Source: Rickettsiales bacterium (GTDB taxonomy: Bacteria > Pseudomonadota > Alphaproteobacteria > G027485855). Taken from it: a stretch of 64,000 bases of DNA. Under the pieces are notes generated by a model. That model made no database searches. It was not told where the DNA came from and saw only the letters and a list, made by a program, of their open reading frames with translations. Position 1 is the first letter of the stretch. The number at the start of each line of letters is the position of its first letter. Shown here in pieces: positions 1-9,231 of the stretch. The translations under genes and the position numbers were made by a program. Location: the NCBI GenBank assembly GCA_027485855.1, contig JAIXQD010000001.1, positions 517,575-581,574 of the forward strand, read 5' to 3'.

Positions 1-24
1 TTTGGCAGCGGGGGCGGTAAATGA
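1..24 (+). CDS. C-terminal end of an upstream gene, probably a Yej-type ABC permease (partial)
   Basis: The first 24 bases read FGSGGGK and a TGA stop in frame 1. The stop overlaps the ATG of the following ATPase gene as ATGA, which is typical of translationally coupled transporter subunits. The identity as a YejE-like permease is inferred only from the neighbour and from the usual yejABEF gene order. Too little sequence is present to confirm it. Confidence 0.4.
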   Translation, partial: FGSGGGK

Positions 25-1619
25 CCCTGCTCTCTGTTAAAAATCTCTCTGTTAGTTTTATGCAGCAAGGCCGCAGTGTGCTGGCGGCAAATAATATCAG
101 CTTTGCTTTAGAGGCCGGCCAAACTTTGGCGCTGATTGGCGAATCTGGCTCGGGCAAATCTGTCACGGCGCTGGCCATCCAACGGCTTTTGGCCAAAAAC
201 GCCGATGTAAGCGGTGAATCATGGTTTGAGGGGCAAAACACGCAAAGCCTGAGCGAAACACAATTACAACAGCTGCGCGGGCGACGCATTGGCATGGTTT
301 TTCAAGAGCCGATGACCTCGCTTAATCCGCTGCACCCGATAGAACAACAAATTGCCGAAACGCTGTTGCTGCATCAAGGCTTAAGCGCCAGTGCCGCCCG
401 CCAACGCTGTTTAGAGCTGCTCGATATGGTTGGCCTGCCGCAAGCCAGCCAGCGCCTTGCGGCTTATCCGCATGAATTATCGGGCGGGCAGCGCCAGCGC
501 ATCATGATTGCCATGGCTTTAGCCAATAACCCATCACTGCTGATTGCCGATGAGCCCACCACGGCGCTTGATGTGACCATTCAAGCGCAGATTTTAACCT
601 TGCTCAAAAATTTACAGCAGCAGCTCAATTTAGCTTTGCTACTGATAAGCCATGATTTAGGCATTGTGCAGCGTATGGCGCAAAAAATTGTGGTGCTTAA
701 AAATGGCCAAATTGTTGAGCAAGCCAGCACCACCGAATTATTTAATAGCCCACAACATGATTACACCAAGCACCTGCTCAATACTGTGCCGCAAGGCAGT
801 GCGCCTGCCATTGCTGCCGATGCGCCAGAGCTTTTGCAATGCCAAAACCTTAAGGTGCATTTTCCTATTAAGGGGGGCTGGCTGCGTCGCACCACCGCCA
901 CCATTAAAGCGGTCGATGGCGTTAGTCTTAAGCTACATGCGGGCGAAACCTTAGGCATTGTCGGCGAAAGCGGCAGCGGCAAAACCACTTTGGGGCTGGC
1001 GCTGTTGCGCCTTGTGGCCAGTGATGGGCCGATAGTTTTTATGGGGCAAAATCTGCAAGGGCAAAGTTTTGCGGCGCTGCGGCCGTTGCGGCAAAAAATG
1101 CAAATTGTTTTCCAAGACCCTTATGGCGCACTGTCGCCACGCATGTGTGTGGGTGATATTATTGCTGAAGGGCTTGATATTCACAACTTAGCCGATGCGC
1201 AACTCCGGCGCGAAAAAATCAACCAGGCTCTCAGCGAAGTGGGCCTTGTGCCAGATATGGCCAGCCGTTTCCCGCATGAGTTTTCGGGCGGGCAAAGGCA
1301 GCGCATTGCGATTGCGCGCGCACTCATCCTTCAGCCAGCCTTATTGGTGCTGGATGAACCAACCTCGGCGCTTGATGTATCGGTGCAAGCGCAAATTGTT
1401 GAATTGCTGCGCGGCTTACAGCAAAAATACGGCATGGCCTATATTTTTATCAGCCATGATTTGCGCGTGGTGCGTGCCATGGCGCATCAAGTGATTGTTA
1501 TGAAAAATGGTTTAGTGGTTGAGCATGGCTCGGCCGAGGCAATTTTTCATCAGCCACAACAGCCCTACACGCAGCAATTATTAGCGGCCGCACTTAACTT
1601 AACTGAGGTTGCTGTTTAA
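21..1619 (+). CDS. yejF: Peptide ABC transporter ATP-binding protein with two fused ATPase domains (YejF type)
   Basis: This is a cytoplasmic energy-coupling subunit of an oligopeptide or microcin C-type importer, with two complete ABC domains in one chain of 532 residues. The first domain has a Walker A GESGSGKS at about residues 40-47 and the signature LSGGQRQR. The second has GESGSGKTT near residue 315 and the signature FSGGQRQR. Both have Walker B followed by DEPT and an ISHD switch region. Each half ends in the oligopeptide-transporter C-terminal region (YTKHLL, YTQQLL). The length matches YejF, while Dpp/Opp systems use two separate ATPases. The ATG overlaps the stop of the preceding gene, so the permeases should lie just outside the window. 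Substrate specificity cannot be read from the ATPase. Confidence 0.85.
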   Translation: MTLLSVKNLSVSFMQQGRSVLAANNISFALEAGQTLALIGESGSGKSVTALAIQRLLAKNADVSGESWFEGQNTQSLSETQLQQLRGRRIGMVFQEPMTSLNPLHPIEQQIAETLLLHQGLSASAARQRCLELLDMVGLPQASQRLAAYPHELSGGQRQRIMIAMALANNPSLLIADEPTTALDVTIQAQILTLLKNLQQQLNLALLLISHDLGIVQRMAQKIVVLKNGQIVEQASTTELFNSPQHDYTKHLLNTVPQGSAPAIAADAPELLQCQNLKVHFPIKGGWLRRTTATIKAVDGVSLKLHAGETLGIVGESGSGKTTLGLALLRLVASDGPIVFMGQNLQGQSFAALRPLRQKMQIVFQDPYGALSPRMCVGDIIAEGLDIHNLADAQLRREKINQALSEVGLVPDMASRFPHEFSGGQRQRIAIARALILQPALLVLDEPTSALDVSVQAQIVELLRGLQQKYGMAYIFISHDLRVVRAMAHQVIVMKNGLVVEHGSAEAIFHQPQQPYTQQLLAAALNLTEVAV

Positions 1620-1638
1620 CGCGGCCTTGTGAGTAGCT

Positions 1639-1682
1639 TTATTTCGCCCGAGTCCGGCGCTTATTTCGCCCGAGCCCGGCGG
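1639..1682. repeat. 22-bp tandem duplication at the 3' end of the DedA gene
   Basis: Bases 1639-1660 and 1661-1682 are the same 22-nt sequence (beginning TTATTTCGCCCGAG) with one mismatch. The inner copy carries the stop codon and last codons of the DedA gene. The outer copy repeats them beyond the stop. Confidence 0.8.
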
Positions 1683-2278
1683 TGCCGCCACACATAAACA
1701 ATCACCGCAAGCGTAATTACGGCCAAAAGGCCAAATTTTAGCCACAAAATACTTTGGGCCAAAAGCGTCTGATTAGCACCAATCACATAACCAAGCCCTA
1801 CCAAAATACTCACCCAAATCATGCCGCCCAATGCGGTAAAAATAAAAAACCTACGCAAATCCATGCGCGCCAAGCCGGCCGGGAAAGATATATAGTGCCG
1901 CACGCCCACCACCAATCGCCCTAAAAAAATTGCTGCGGCGCCATGGCGTTCAAAAAAATTTTCAACCTTGATAATTTTTGCTTCTGTTACTCTCAGCCAG
2001 CGACCATAGCGCAACAGAAAATTACGCCCCAGCTTTAACGCCAGCCAGTAATTAACCGCCGAGCCAAATAACGTGCCCAGCAAACTCGCCAGCAGCACCA
2101 GAAATAAATTCATATGACCCTGCTGCACTAAATAGCCAGCGGGCACCATGGTCACTTCAGAGGGTATGGGCACAAAAGTGCTTTCAAGGCTGGTCATAAT
2201 AAAAATGCCGCCATAGCCAAAATCATGAGTGAAAGTGACAATGGCCTGTAAAATATTGGGCAAAATATCGGCGAGCAT
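1661..2278 (-). CDS. DedA family inner-membrane protein
   Basis: A 205-residue polytopic membrane protein of the DedA/SNARE-associated (VTT domain) family. The motif ESTFVPIPSEV near residue 30 and the segment FLGRLVVGVRHYISFPAGL near residue 120 are the two conserved family signatures. The second carries the arginines linked in this family to lipid transport or proton coupling. Several hydrophobic helices follow, and the C-terminus is basic (WRHRRARAK). DedA proteins act in undecaprenyl-phosphate or phospholipid translocation and envelope homeostasis, but the individual lipid cannot be predicted. It is encoded just downstream of, and on the same strand as, the C40 peptidase. Confidence 0.85.
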   Translation of the reverse strand: MLADILPNILQAIVTFTHDFGYGGIFIMTSLESTFVPIPSEVTMVPAGYLVQQGHMNLFLVLLASLLGTLFGSAVNYWLALKLGRNFLLRYGRWLRVTEAKIIKVENFFERHGAAAIFLGRLVVGVRHYISFPAGLARMDLRRFFIFTALGGMIWVSILVGLGYVIGANQTLLAQSILWLKFGLLAVITLAVIVYVWRHRRARAK

Positions 2279-2283
2279 AAAAA

Positions 2284-3120
2284 CTACAAACGCCGTACAG
2301 CAATAATTTTTTGCCCGCGCACCAAAACATCGCGCAGCGGCTCTGTCGTCACTTGCATATGATGCGCATTGGCATGCACCAGATGCTGCTCATCGAGCAT
2401 CAGCCCCACATGTCCCGGAAAAAACACTAAATCGCCACGTTGATAAAGCAGCCCCTTACCATCGGGCGAGACCATGCGACCCATTTCGGCGCGCTGTAAA
2501 TCGGAATCACGCGGGCAAAATATCCCCGCCATATTAAGCGAGAGCTGCACCAAGGCCGAGCAATCAAGGCCCAGCGGCGTGCGCCCGCCCCATAAATAAG
2601 GCACGCCCACAAGATTAGCCGCCGTTGCCGCAAAATCAGGGCGCACCGCATCGGGCGCCAGCAAGCAGCGCGCATAAATATATTCGCCACTATTTAGTTG
2701 CGCAAAATCGGCGGTCATTTGCGTGACTGTAACCGCGCAATTAAGAGTGAGCTGCCCCACCGCACGCGTTTTTATGGTGGGCTGCGGATAAAGAAAAGCC
2801 ACCGGCACACCAATGCGGTGTGTGGCTGGCGTAATGCTACTGGCTAAACAAGCCGCCGGCACATATCCAACATAACGGTCAGTTTGGTTTTGCCCCCAAA
2901 CCCAACCCTCACGCGCTTCATAAACGGTGAAGACCTCACCAAAACGCAATTCGCTGGCATAAGAGGCCGTGGCATCGGGGCGGTCGGTCAGTGGGGCGCG
3001 TGGCACCACCACTTGCCAATCAATGCCCTCGGCAAAGCGTGTGGCCTCTACTTTGCCACGTAAAAAAGCCGCCGCTAAATCCGGCCGGTATGGATATACC
3101 CTAGGATCAAGCGGCGGCAT
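2284..3120 (-). CDS. NlpC/P60 (C40) cysteine peptidase with N-terminal SH3-like region
   Basis: A cell-wall peptidase of 278 residues. The C-terminal half is an NlpC/P60 domain: the nucleophile is in LDCSALVQLSL, the histidine in FPGHVGLML, and the third polar residue in LVHANAHH. LWGGRTPLG before the cysteine is typical of C40 enzymes. The N-terminal half, about residues 40-155, contains two bacterial SH3-like segments (EVFTVYEAREGWVWGQ and a second repeat), as in dipeptidyl-peptidase VI-type enzymes that cut the gamma-D-Glu to diamino-acid bond of peptidoglycan peptides. There is no signal peptide, which suggests a role in cytoplasmic recycling of imported muropeptides. The nearby M17 aminopeptidase and the Yej-type peptide importer fit that role. 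Confidence 0.85.
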   Translation of the reverse strand: MPPLDPRVYPYRPDLAAAFLRGKVEATRFAEGIDWQVVVPRAPLTDRPDATASYASELRFGEVFTVYEAREGWVWGQNQTDRYVGYVPAACLASSITPATHRIGVPVAFLYPQPTIKTRAVGQLTLNCAVTVTQMTADFAQLNSGEYIYARCLLAPDAVRPDFAATAANLVGVPYLWGGRTPLGLDCSALVQLSLNMAGIFCPRDSDLQRAEMGRMVSPDGKGLLYQRGDLVFFPGHVGLMLDEQHLVHANAHHMQVTTEPLRDVLVRGQKIIAVRRL

Positions 3121-3144
3121 AAAAGTGCTATCGGCTAATTAAAA

Positions 3145-3546
3145 TTAAGCAGCCGCGCTCTCATCTTCGCTGAAGCCCCAACCCGTGTCGGCGAGTGAGC
3201 CGCTGATGGAAGGTGTGGTGGCGGCAGCGTCGCGGATGAGCGAAGCAAATTCGGTCAGGAAGGCCGAGCCCTTCATGGTGCGCTGAACCAGCACATTGCG
3301 CCGGTCGGCATCATCGCGCTTACGACGAACCAAGCCCAGCTCGCCCAAGCGATCGAGGGCACGGCTGATGGCAGGCTTCGAGACATTAAGTTCGGCGGCA
3401 AGACCACGCACAGTGTGTGGCTTATCGCTGAGATAAACGGTGAGGGTCAACGCAATTTGACGGGCCGATAAATCGGGCGTGTCACGGCGCACAGAGGCCA
3501 CCATAACTTTGCGGAATAATTCCAGAGCTTGTAGATCGCTTTCCAT
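3145..3546 (-). CDS. MarR-family winged helix regulator
   Basis: A 133-residue DNA-binding protein. The helix-turn-helix is in HTVRGLAAELNVSKPAISRA and the wing in LGLVRRKRDDADRRNVLV, the standard MarR arrangement. The chain is slightly short at the C-terminus, which ends in an acidic and alanine-rich tail. Upstream on its own strand is a good Shine-Dalgarno (GGAGAGAAAG) before the ATG at 3546. It lies between the C40 peptidase and the M17 peptidase, all on the reverse strand, but a 277-nt gap separates it from the latter. Its ligand and targets are unknown. Autoregulation from that gap would be usual for the family. Confidence 0.8.
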   Translation of the reverse strand: MESDLQALELFRKVMVASVRRDTPDLSARQIALTLTVYLSDKPHTVRGLAAELNVSKPAISRALDRLGELGLVRRKRDDADRRNVLVQRTMKGSAFLTEFASLIRDAAATTPSISGSLADTGWGFSEDESAAA

Positions 3547-3823
3547 TATACTTTCTCTCCTTATGGTGGACTTTAGATAACTACCTCAAAGACAGGCAAG
3601 GTGCCTCAAAAGCCCTGTTGGCGGGATGAAGTATTTTTAACACCGATTCTTGCAGTGACAAGCCACATTATTGCAAAAAAGTGTTTTTTACACTCCTCAA
3701 ACCACCGAACTGATACAAAACAATACTCATGAGCGGCACAAATTAACCGGTAGAGCACAAAAACACAAAATTAACCTTTGCACCCCACCAATATTAAGAC
3801 CAAACGGTAAAACAAGCCCAAAA
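3547..3823. other. Intergenic region upstream of the MarR gene
   Basis: This is a moderately AT-rich spacer of 277 nt between the MarR gene and the end of the aminopeptidase gene, both on the reverse strand. It must hold the MarR promoter. I found no clear operator dyad or terminator in it. Confidence 0.5.
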
Positions 3824-5275
3824 TCAGCCCAAACGACCATAACGGTTTTGCAGCATGGCAAAAGCCGCACGCACAGCTTGAGCCTCGCCGCCTTCTGGGC
3901 GACCGGGCTTTGATAAAACATTCCAGGCCATCAAGTCAACATGTATCCACTCGGTTTTTTCGGAAACGAACTCATTTAAGAAGAGGGCCGCAGTAATGGC
4001 ACCAGCAAATGAGCTTTGGCCAGCATTGTTAATATCGGCAATTTTGCTGCTAATAAGGCTGCGATAGGGCTTATGCAGCGGCAAACGCCAAACAGGGTCG
4101 GCCACTTCGCGGCTGGCGGTCAAAAATTGCTCGGCCAGACTATCGCTATTGCTGAATAAAGCCGGCATGTCGGTGCCTAAAGCCACACGGGCCGCACCAG
4201 TCAGCGTGGCAAAATCAATCAGCACATCGGGCTTTTGCCGCACGGCCTCGGTGAGTGCGTCGCACAAAATAAGGCGGCCTTCTGCATCGGTATTGCCAAT
4301 TTCTACTGTTTTGCCGCTGCGCGTGCGCACAACATCACCCGGACGAAACGCATTGCTGCCAATAGCATTTTCAACCGCCGGAATCAGCAGCCGCAAGCGC
4401 ACCGGCATTTTCTCGGCCATAATCATTTGCGCTAAGGCCAGCATGCAGGCAGCGCCGCCCATATCTTTTTTCATCAGCAGCATGCCGCTGGATGGCTTAA
4501 TATCAAGCCCGCCCGTGTCAAACGACACGCCCTTACCCACCAGCGTAACTAACGGATGGGCGGCATCGCCCCACTGCAAATCAACCAAACAAGGCGCATG
4601 TGCACTGGCGCGCCCGACCATATGAATGGTAGGATAATTTTCCTTTATCAGGTCATCACCACTCACAACATTTATCTGCGCACCATGTGCCTGCGCTAGC
4701 TGCGCTGCGGCTTGGGCCAAAGTTTGTGGTGTGCAATCATTGGCGGGCATATTGATAAGGTCACGGGCTAAGTAAATAGCGCTGGCCATGCGCTTTGCTT
4801 GTGCGGCCTCTTTCGGCAGATGCAGGCGCACGCTGGCTTTTTTAGCCGGCAAATAATGGCGAAACTGGTAAGAGCCCAAAGCCCAACCCAGCGCCCACAA
4901 ATTTTGGGTAGCAAGCGGGGTACTCTCGGGCATTTTATAATCGCCCTCAGGCAATAAGCGCGGCAAGGCGGCTAGGTCCCATAATTCGGCAGGCTCGCTC
5001 ACCATGACGATAACTTCGCTGATAGCGCCTTTGGCACTGGGCAAAACGCTGACATTGCCCGCTGTTGCTGAAAAGCCCTGCACATCCAGCCAACGTTGCG
5101 TGCTGGCCGGTTGCTTCTTGCGCCATGCAGCATAGGTGCTTGGTGTTAACAGAGTGAGCGGCGTTAAGCCTTTGCCCTTGGCGCTGTTGGGCTTGCTGAC
5201 AAAACATTGCAATTGTGTGAGCGGCAATTGGGCCTGGGAGGGAGCTTGGGAAGGAGCTTGCGGGGCGTTACTCAT
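3824..5275 (-). CDS. M17 leucyl aminopeptidase family protein
   Basis: A 483-residue cytoplasmic metallopeptidase that removes N-terminal residues from peptides. The family signature NTDAEGRL with the metal-binding Asp and Glu is present. So are the other ligands, in LVGKGVSFDTGGLDIKP (Lys and Asp) and LLMKKDMGGAA (Asp). The N-terminal third is the less conserved regulatory-type domain. In many alphaproteobacteria this PepB/PepA-like protein is encoded beside a C40 peptidase, as here, and the two plausibly work together on imported wall peptides. The ATG directly follows the TAA of the upstream 91-residue gene, with no intervening base, so the two are probably coupled. Confidence 0.88.
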   Translation of the reverse strand: MSNAPQAPSQAPSQAQLPLTQLQCFVSKPNSAKGKGLTPLTLLTPSTYAAWRKKQPASTQRWLDVQGFSATAGNVSVLPSAKGAISEVIVMVSEPAELWDLAALPRLLPEGDYKMPESTPLATQNLWALGWALGSYQFRHYLPAKKASVRLHLPKEAAQAKRMASAIYLARDLINMPANDCTPQTLAQAAAQLAQAHGAQINVVSGDDLIKENYPTIHMVGRASAHAPCLVDLQWGDAAHPLVTLVGKGVSFDTGGLDIKPSSGMLLMKKDMGGAACMLALAQMIMAEKMPVRLRLLIPAVENAIGSNAFRPGDVVRTRSGKTVEIGNTDAEGRLILCDALTEAVRQKPDVLIDFATLTGAARVALGTDMPALFSNSDSLAEQFLTASREVADPVWRLPLHKPYRSLISSKIADINNAGQSSFAGAITAALFLNEFVSEKTEWIHVDLMAWNVLSKPGRPEGGEAQAVRAAFAMLQNRYGRLG

Positions 5276-5551
5276 TTATTTGGCCCCTGCTTCTGCGGTG
5301 CACTCTACCCTTGTGCCGCCATTACCACCCAGTGCCAGACAATAAGCAACGCCGCCGGTCGATTGATCGACACGAAACACCCCCGGCACCAAATTGCCAT
5401 TATTGGGGTTGCTATTTTGCATCAGCGAATAAGGGCCAAAGCGCTGCGCACTGGCCTCGGGCGCAAAACGCAGTAACAGCAAACTTGCGGCGATAAGGGC
5501 AAAACCAAGCAAAATGGCGCGGGGCGTATCAAGGCGCATAGGGTGCTCCAA
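5276..5551 (-). CDS. Small membrane-anchored or exported hypothetical protein
   Basis: A 91-residue protein of unknown function. A single hydrophobic segment (about residues 12-27, ILLGFALIAASLLLLRFA) followed by PEASAQ looks like a signal peptide with a possible cleavage after ASA. The rest, about 55 residues, is polar and contains two cysteines (YCLALGG and RVECTAE) that could form a disulfide. The stop codon directly abuts the start of the M17 aminopeptidase gene, so they form one unit. A start at the second methionine (MRLDTP) is equally possible. Confidence 0.65.
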   Translation of the reverse strand: MEHPMRLDTPRAILLGFALIAASLLLLRFAPEASAQRFGPYSLMQNSNPNNGNLVPGVFRVDQSTGGVAYCLALGGNGGTRVECTAEAGAK

Positions 5552-5677
5552 AGAATGGGTTGAACGCAGTTGAGTTTCAATAGGGGCTTGCTATAAACAT
5601 ATATTATAAAGCTTGCCCCGCTTGATGCAAGTTTAGTCTGTAGCTTGTTCGATTATCACCCAGATGAGAAATACATA

Positions 5678-7201
5678 ATGGAAAATGCCAATATCTATGC
5701 CGTACTCAAAGCGGCTTTTCCGGCTAATAGCGCCAAGCCTTGCCTGATTAGGCCCAATCTGCCCGCCATCAGCTATGGCCAGCTTGATGCACTGACAGCG
5801 CAAGTCGCGCATCTTTTAACCTCAATGGGTGTGCAGCCTGGTGATCGCGTAGCTGTACAAGTTGAAAAATCGGCCGAAAATTTGGCGCTCTATTTGGGCT
5901 GTGTGCGTATGGGCGCTGTGTATTTGCCGCTGAATACGGGCTACACCCCCAGCGAAATGGCCTATTTTTTAAATGATGCCGAGCCAAAATTGCTGGTGTG
6001 CGAGCCCGATAAACACGATGCCTTACAGCCGCTCTTGCCGCCCGATGCCGCCGCCCTTACGCTTGATGCACAAGGCCAAGGCACATTCAGCGACGCACTT
6101 TACGACCAGCCACACACAGACATAATTTACATGGCGCAAGAGCATGATTTAGCCGCCTTGCTTTATACTTCGGGCACCACTGGGCGCGCCAAGGCCGCCA
6201 TGATTACTCATGGGAATTTAGTCAGCAATGTGCGCACGCTGCACAAATCTTGGGGGTTTGCGCCCAATGATGTGCTGTTGCATAGCCTGCCCATTTACCA
6301 TGTGCACGGCTTGTTTGTGGCCTCGCATTGCGCGCTTTACAATGGCTCAAGCATGATCTGGCTCAGCAATTTTGATGCGGCACAAGTGATGCAACATCTG
6401 CCGCAAGCCACCGTCTTTATGGGCGTGCCCACACATTATACGCGGCTTTTGGCGCAAGCGTCTTTTAACCAAGACACTTGCCGCAGCATGCGTTTATTTG
6501 TATCTGGCTCGGCGCCCTTACTGGCAGACACGCATCGCGAATTTTTACAACGCAGCGGTCATGCCATATTAGAGCGCTATGGCATGACCGAAACAGGCAT
6601 GAACACCAGCAACCCCTATGCAGGTGAGCGACGCTGCGGCACGGTTGGCATGCCCCTGCCGGGTGTGAGCATCCGCATTGCTGATGCGCAAGGTAAGCCC
6701 GTGGCCCAAGGCGAGATTGGTATTATTGAAATTAAAGGCCCCAATGTGTGTGCGGGCTATTGGCGCAACCCTGAAAAAACCAAGGCCGAGTTCAGGCCCG
6801 ATGGTTATTTTATCAGCGGCGATATGGCCACCCAAAGCGCCGATGGCTATATCAGCATTGTGGGCCGCGCCAAAGATTTGATTATCTCGGGCGGGCTTAA
6901 TGTTTACCCCAAAGAAATTGAAGAGTGCCTTGATGCGCTGCCCGGTGTGCTTGAAAGCGCGGTGTTTGGCGTGCCCCACCCCGATTTTGGCGAGGCCGTG
7001 GTCGCCGCCATTACCCTAAAGGCCGGCAGCAGCGTTTTGCCCGAGGCGTTGCAGGCCGAGGCACGCCAGCAACTGGCGGCCTTCAAAGCCCCAAAAAGGA
7101 TTTTTATCCTATCAGCCTTGCCGCGCAATGCTATGGGCAAGGTGCAAAAAAACCAACTGCGGCAGCAATATCAAAACTTATTTACCGCTGCCGCAGAATA
7201 A
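5678..7201 (+). CDS. matB: Malonyl-CoA synthetase (malonate-CoA ligase), ANL superfamily
   Basis: This enzyme converts malonate, ATP and CoA to malonyl-CoA. It shows the ANL core motifs: the P-loop LLYTSGTTGRAKAAM, the adenylate-binding YGMTETGMNTSNPY, the SGD hinge region (YFISGDMATQSADG) and the C-terminal PRNAMGKVQK with the catalytic lysine. The stretch GMNTSNPYAGERRCGTVGMP is characteristic of MatB rather than acetyl-CoA or fatty-acyl-CoA ligases. I prefer the ATG at 5678 (507 residues, the usual MatB length) over an in-frame TTG at 5645. No malonyl-CoA decarboxylase or malonate transporter gene is adjacent, so the product may feed fatty-acid synthesis. Confidence 0.87.
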   Translation: MENANIYAVLKAAFPANSAKPCLIRPNLPAISYGQLDALTAQVAHLLTSMGVQPGDRVAVQVEKSAENLALYLGCVRMGAVYLPLNTGYTPSEMAYFLNDAEPKLLVCEPDKHDALQPLLPPDAAALTLDAQGQGTFSDALYDQPHTDIIYMAQEHDLAALLYTSGTTGRAKAAMITHGNLVSNVRTLHKSWGFAPNDVLLHSLPIYHVHGLFVASHCALYNGSSMIWLSNFDAAQVMQHLPQATVFMGVPTHYTRLLAQASFNQDTCRSMRLFVSGSAPLLADTHREFLQRSGHAILERYGMTETGMNTSNPYAGERRCGTVGMPLPGVSIRIADAQGKPVAQGEIGIIEIKGPNVCAGYWRNPEKTKAEFRPDGYFISGDMATQSADGYISIVGRAKDLIISGGLNVYPKEIEECLDALPGVLESAVFGVPHPDFGEAVVAAITLKAGSSVLPEALQAEARQQLAAFKAPKRIFILSALPRNAMGKVQKNQLRQQYQNLFTAAAE

Positions 7202-7215
7202 CCACAACAATCAAA

Positions 7216-7638
7216 CTAGCCGACTATTTCAAGGCCGCTAAAGAAAAAAGCGATTTCTTGCGCCGCTGTTTCGGGTGCATCCGAGCCATGCACGCTATTG
7301 GCTTCAATGCTTTCGGCAAAATCTTTGCGGATGGTGCCGGGGGCCGCATTGGCGGGGTTGGTGGCGCCCATCACTTCGCGGTTTTTGAGCACGGCATTTT
7401 CGCCCTCTAAAACTTGCACCACAACTGGCCCCGAGGTCATGAAAGCGCAAAGCGAGGCAAAAAATGGCCGCTCTTTATGTACGGCATAAAACGCCTCGGC
7501 TTGGGCGGCGCTGAGGTGCAAACGCTTTTGCGCGACAATACGCAAGCCGGCGCTTTCAAAGCGGGCATTGATTTGACCGGTTAAATTGCGGCGGGTGGCA
7601 TCGGGCTTCAAAATCGATAAGGTGCGTTGAACGGTCAC
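7216..7638 (-). CDS. ndk: Nucleoside diphosphate kinase
   Basis: A 140-residue housekeeping enzyme that transfers the gamma phosphate of NTPs to NDPs through a phosphohistidine. The catalytic histidine is His117 in NSVHGSD. The family signatures [12 protein letters not shown] at the N-terminus, ERPFFASL and [14 protein letters not shown] are all present. Its 3' end faces the end of matB with only 14 nt between the stop codons and no obvious terminator. Confidence 0.97.
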   Translation of the reverse strand: MTVQRTLSILKPDATRRNLTGQINARFESAGLRIVAQKRLHLSAAQAEAFYAVHKERPFFASLCAFMTSGPVVVQVLEGENAVLKNREVMGATNPANAAPGTIRKDFAESIEANSVHGSDAPETAAQEIAFFFSGLEIVG

Positions 7639-7830
7639 GGGGTCACTCCTGCAAACTGGTTAATGATGCGCTGCTTATAAGGCTTTATGGCGGCTCTGGC
7701 TAGAGTGTTATTTTGCTAATTTTATCAAATAGCTGCCGCCCCACTGTTGCGCCCAAGCTGTCAATCCTAGCGCGCATTTTCTTGTTGCAACTATTATTTG
7801 CAAGTAAAATGAAAAGATGAGGAGATATTT

Positions 7831-8529
7831 ATGCCCGTAGTGAAAAGCGATAGAGATATTAATTATTTTTATAGTTATGGCTATCCAATAACGCCAGATT
7901 GGTTTGAGCTGTCTGATTTAATTGACCAAAAAAACCCAGAGCGGCAGGCCTTTGTACAGCAGCACAAAAAGCTCAGAAGCGCCGCTATCATTGCCACTGT
8001 TGCGGTGGGTGCGTTGGGCTGTGCCGCGGTAGTGGGCGGATTCGCTGGGCTTATTGTTGCTCTTAAAATGGCCATGCCGGTTATTGGTGTTAATGCTGCG
8101 CAAGGCATTTTGCTTACGAGCCTTATAACAACGCTATTTGGCTCGGCTGTGCTCTGTGCCTATCCGCCCAAAAGTTTTCAAAAAATATTTGGCCATTTTG
8201 CCAAAGACGCCGAGCGTGAAAAGCTAAACCGCGCCGAAATGCACAGGCTCGATGCCGAGCTTGCCCCCTTCATTCAAGTCTTCAAGCAAAAACACGAAAA
8301 AATCGCTGCGATAAAAAGCCAACTGGCTGACACAGCAAAAATGGCCATTGCCCAAAAAACCGCCGACGGTCAGATGGTGCCCACATCTATCGAGGCCGCA
8401 TCCATCGAAGCTGCGGTTGCTGCCCCCATAGTTGCGGAAGCAGCAACGCCCGTGCGGCCCGTTTTAGCGCCCGTAAGGGGCGTCGTGCAACCGCGCGTTA
8501 AAATCACTGACGGCCCCATTCAGGCTTAA
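7831..8529 (+). CDS. Two-helix membrane protein of an island paralogue family, copy A1
   Basis: I do not recognise this family. The 232 residues divide into a soluble N-terminal segment with YPITPDWFELSDLIDQKNPE (about residues 18-40), a hairpin of two long hydrophobic segments (about 55-80 and 85-110), an amphipathic and probably coiled-coil region around LNRAEMHRLDAELAPFIQVF (about 130-160), an Ala/Pro-rich linker, and a terminal tail VKITDGPIQA. The same parts in the same order occur in the genes at 8554, 12221 and 13022. The ATG follows a strong GAGGAG Shine-Dalgarno. A cytoplasmic location of both ends is expected from the helical hairpin but not proven. Confidence 0.75.
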   Translation: MPVVKSDRDINYFYSYGYPITPDWFELSDLIDQKNPERQAFVQQHKKLRSAAIIATVAVGALGCAAVVGGFAGLIVALKMAMPVIGVNAAQGILLTSLITTLFGSAVLCAYPPKSFQKIFGHFAKDAEREKLNRAEMHRLDAELAPFIQVFKQKHEKIAAIKSQLADTAKMAIAQKTADGQMVPTSIEAASIEAAVAAPIVAEAATPVRPVLAPVRGVVQPRVKITDGPIQA

Positions 8530-8553
8530 AGGCCAAGAAAAAAGGAACAGAGC

Positions 8554-9222
8554 ATGAGCAGCGATACAAAAATAACTTATACCAGTGAGCTGAACGAGCC
8601 CATTAAACCTGCCGATAGAGATCTGGCTGCACTGGTTGACAATAATAGTGACGCACGAGAAAACTATTTAGCCCAACATAAAAAGGCTTATAGCAAAGCA
8701 AACTTTAGAAGCGGACTGATGGCCGCTACGCTTGGTGTTGTACTTCTAACGTCTATGGCAACATCCGCAATCTTTGCGGCAAGCGTCCTTTCGGCCGTGC
8801 TTTTGCCTGTTGCTGGCCCTCTGCTCACTGCTCTACTTATGACAACCACTGTTCTCGGCATTGGCATTGGAGCGCCGTTAGGATTTATAAAAATTATAAA
8901 AAAATATCAGAATGCCTTAGATAAAATGCTTGGTCTTACCGCGCTCAAGCAACTCAATGACGCGGAAGCAAAAAGGCTTAATGCTGCACTTGCGCCTTTT
9001 ATGGAGGCTTATCAATATAAACAAAAAGCAATTAAAGCCGCACTAAACATAAAAATTGCAGAAGAAACCGCAAGAGGGGAAATGGTGCCCACAGCACTGC
9101 CGCTAGCTGAAGCGGCGCCCTTGGTTGCTGAACAGGCACAACCCGTGCGGCCCGTTTTGGCGCCTGCCAGAAGCGTGGTTCAACCCCGCGTTAAAATCAC
9201 TGACGGCCCCATTCGGGCTTAA
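8554..9222 (+). CDS. Two-helix membrane protein of an island paralogue family, copy A2
   Basis: A 222-residue relative of the preceding gene, separated from it by 24 nt and with its own AAGGA ribosome site. The N-terminus is reshaped (YTSELNEPIKPADRDLAALV replaces the YPITPD segment) but keeps the position of the proline-rich motif. The hydrophobic hairpin is present, and the core motif is LNDAEAKRLNAALAPFMEAY. The last 25 residues, ending VKITDGPIRA, are nearly identical to copy A1, and the DNA encoding them is also nearly identical. Tail and core are thus conserved while the rest has diverged. Function unknown. Confidence 0.73.
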   Translation: MSSDTKITYTSELNEPIKPADRDLAALVDNNSDARENYLAQHKKAYSKANFRSGLMAATLGVVLLTSMATSAIFAASVLSAVLLPVAGPLLTALLMTTTVLGIGIGAPLGFIKIIKKYQNALDKMLGLTALKQLNDAEAKRLNAALAPFMEAYQYKQKAIKAALNIKIAEETARGEMVPTALPLAEAAPLVAEQAQPVRPVLAPARSVVQPRVKITDGPIRA

Positions 9223-9231
9223 AGATAAAAA

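Noticed and set aside
4149-4625. 158-codon plus-strand frame antisense to the aminopeptidase gene
   Set aside because: It is a shadow of the conserved M17 coding sequence, without its own start signal.
5645-5677. TTG start for the malonyl-CoA ligase
   Set aside because: The ATG at 5678 gives the usual protein length, and the added 11 residues have no counterpart in the family.
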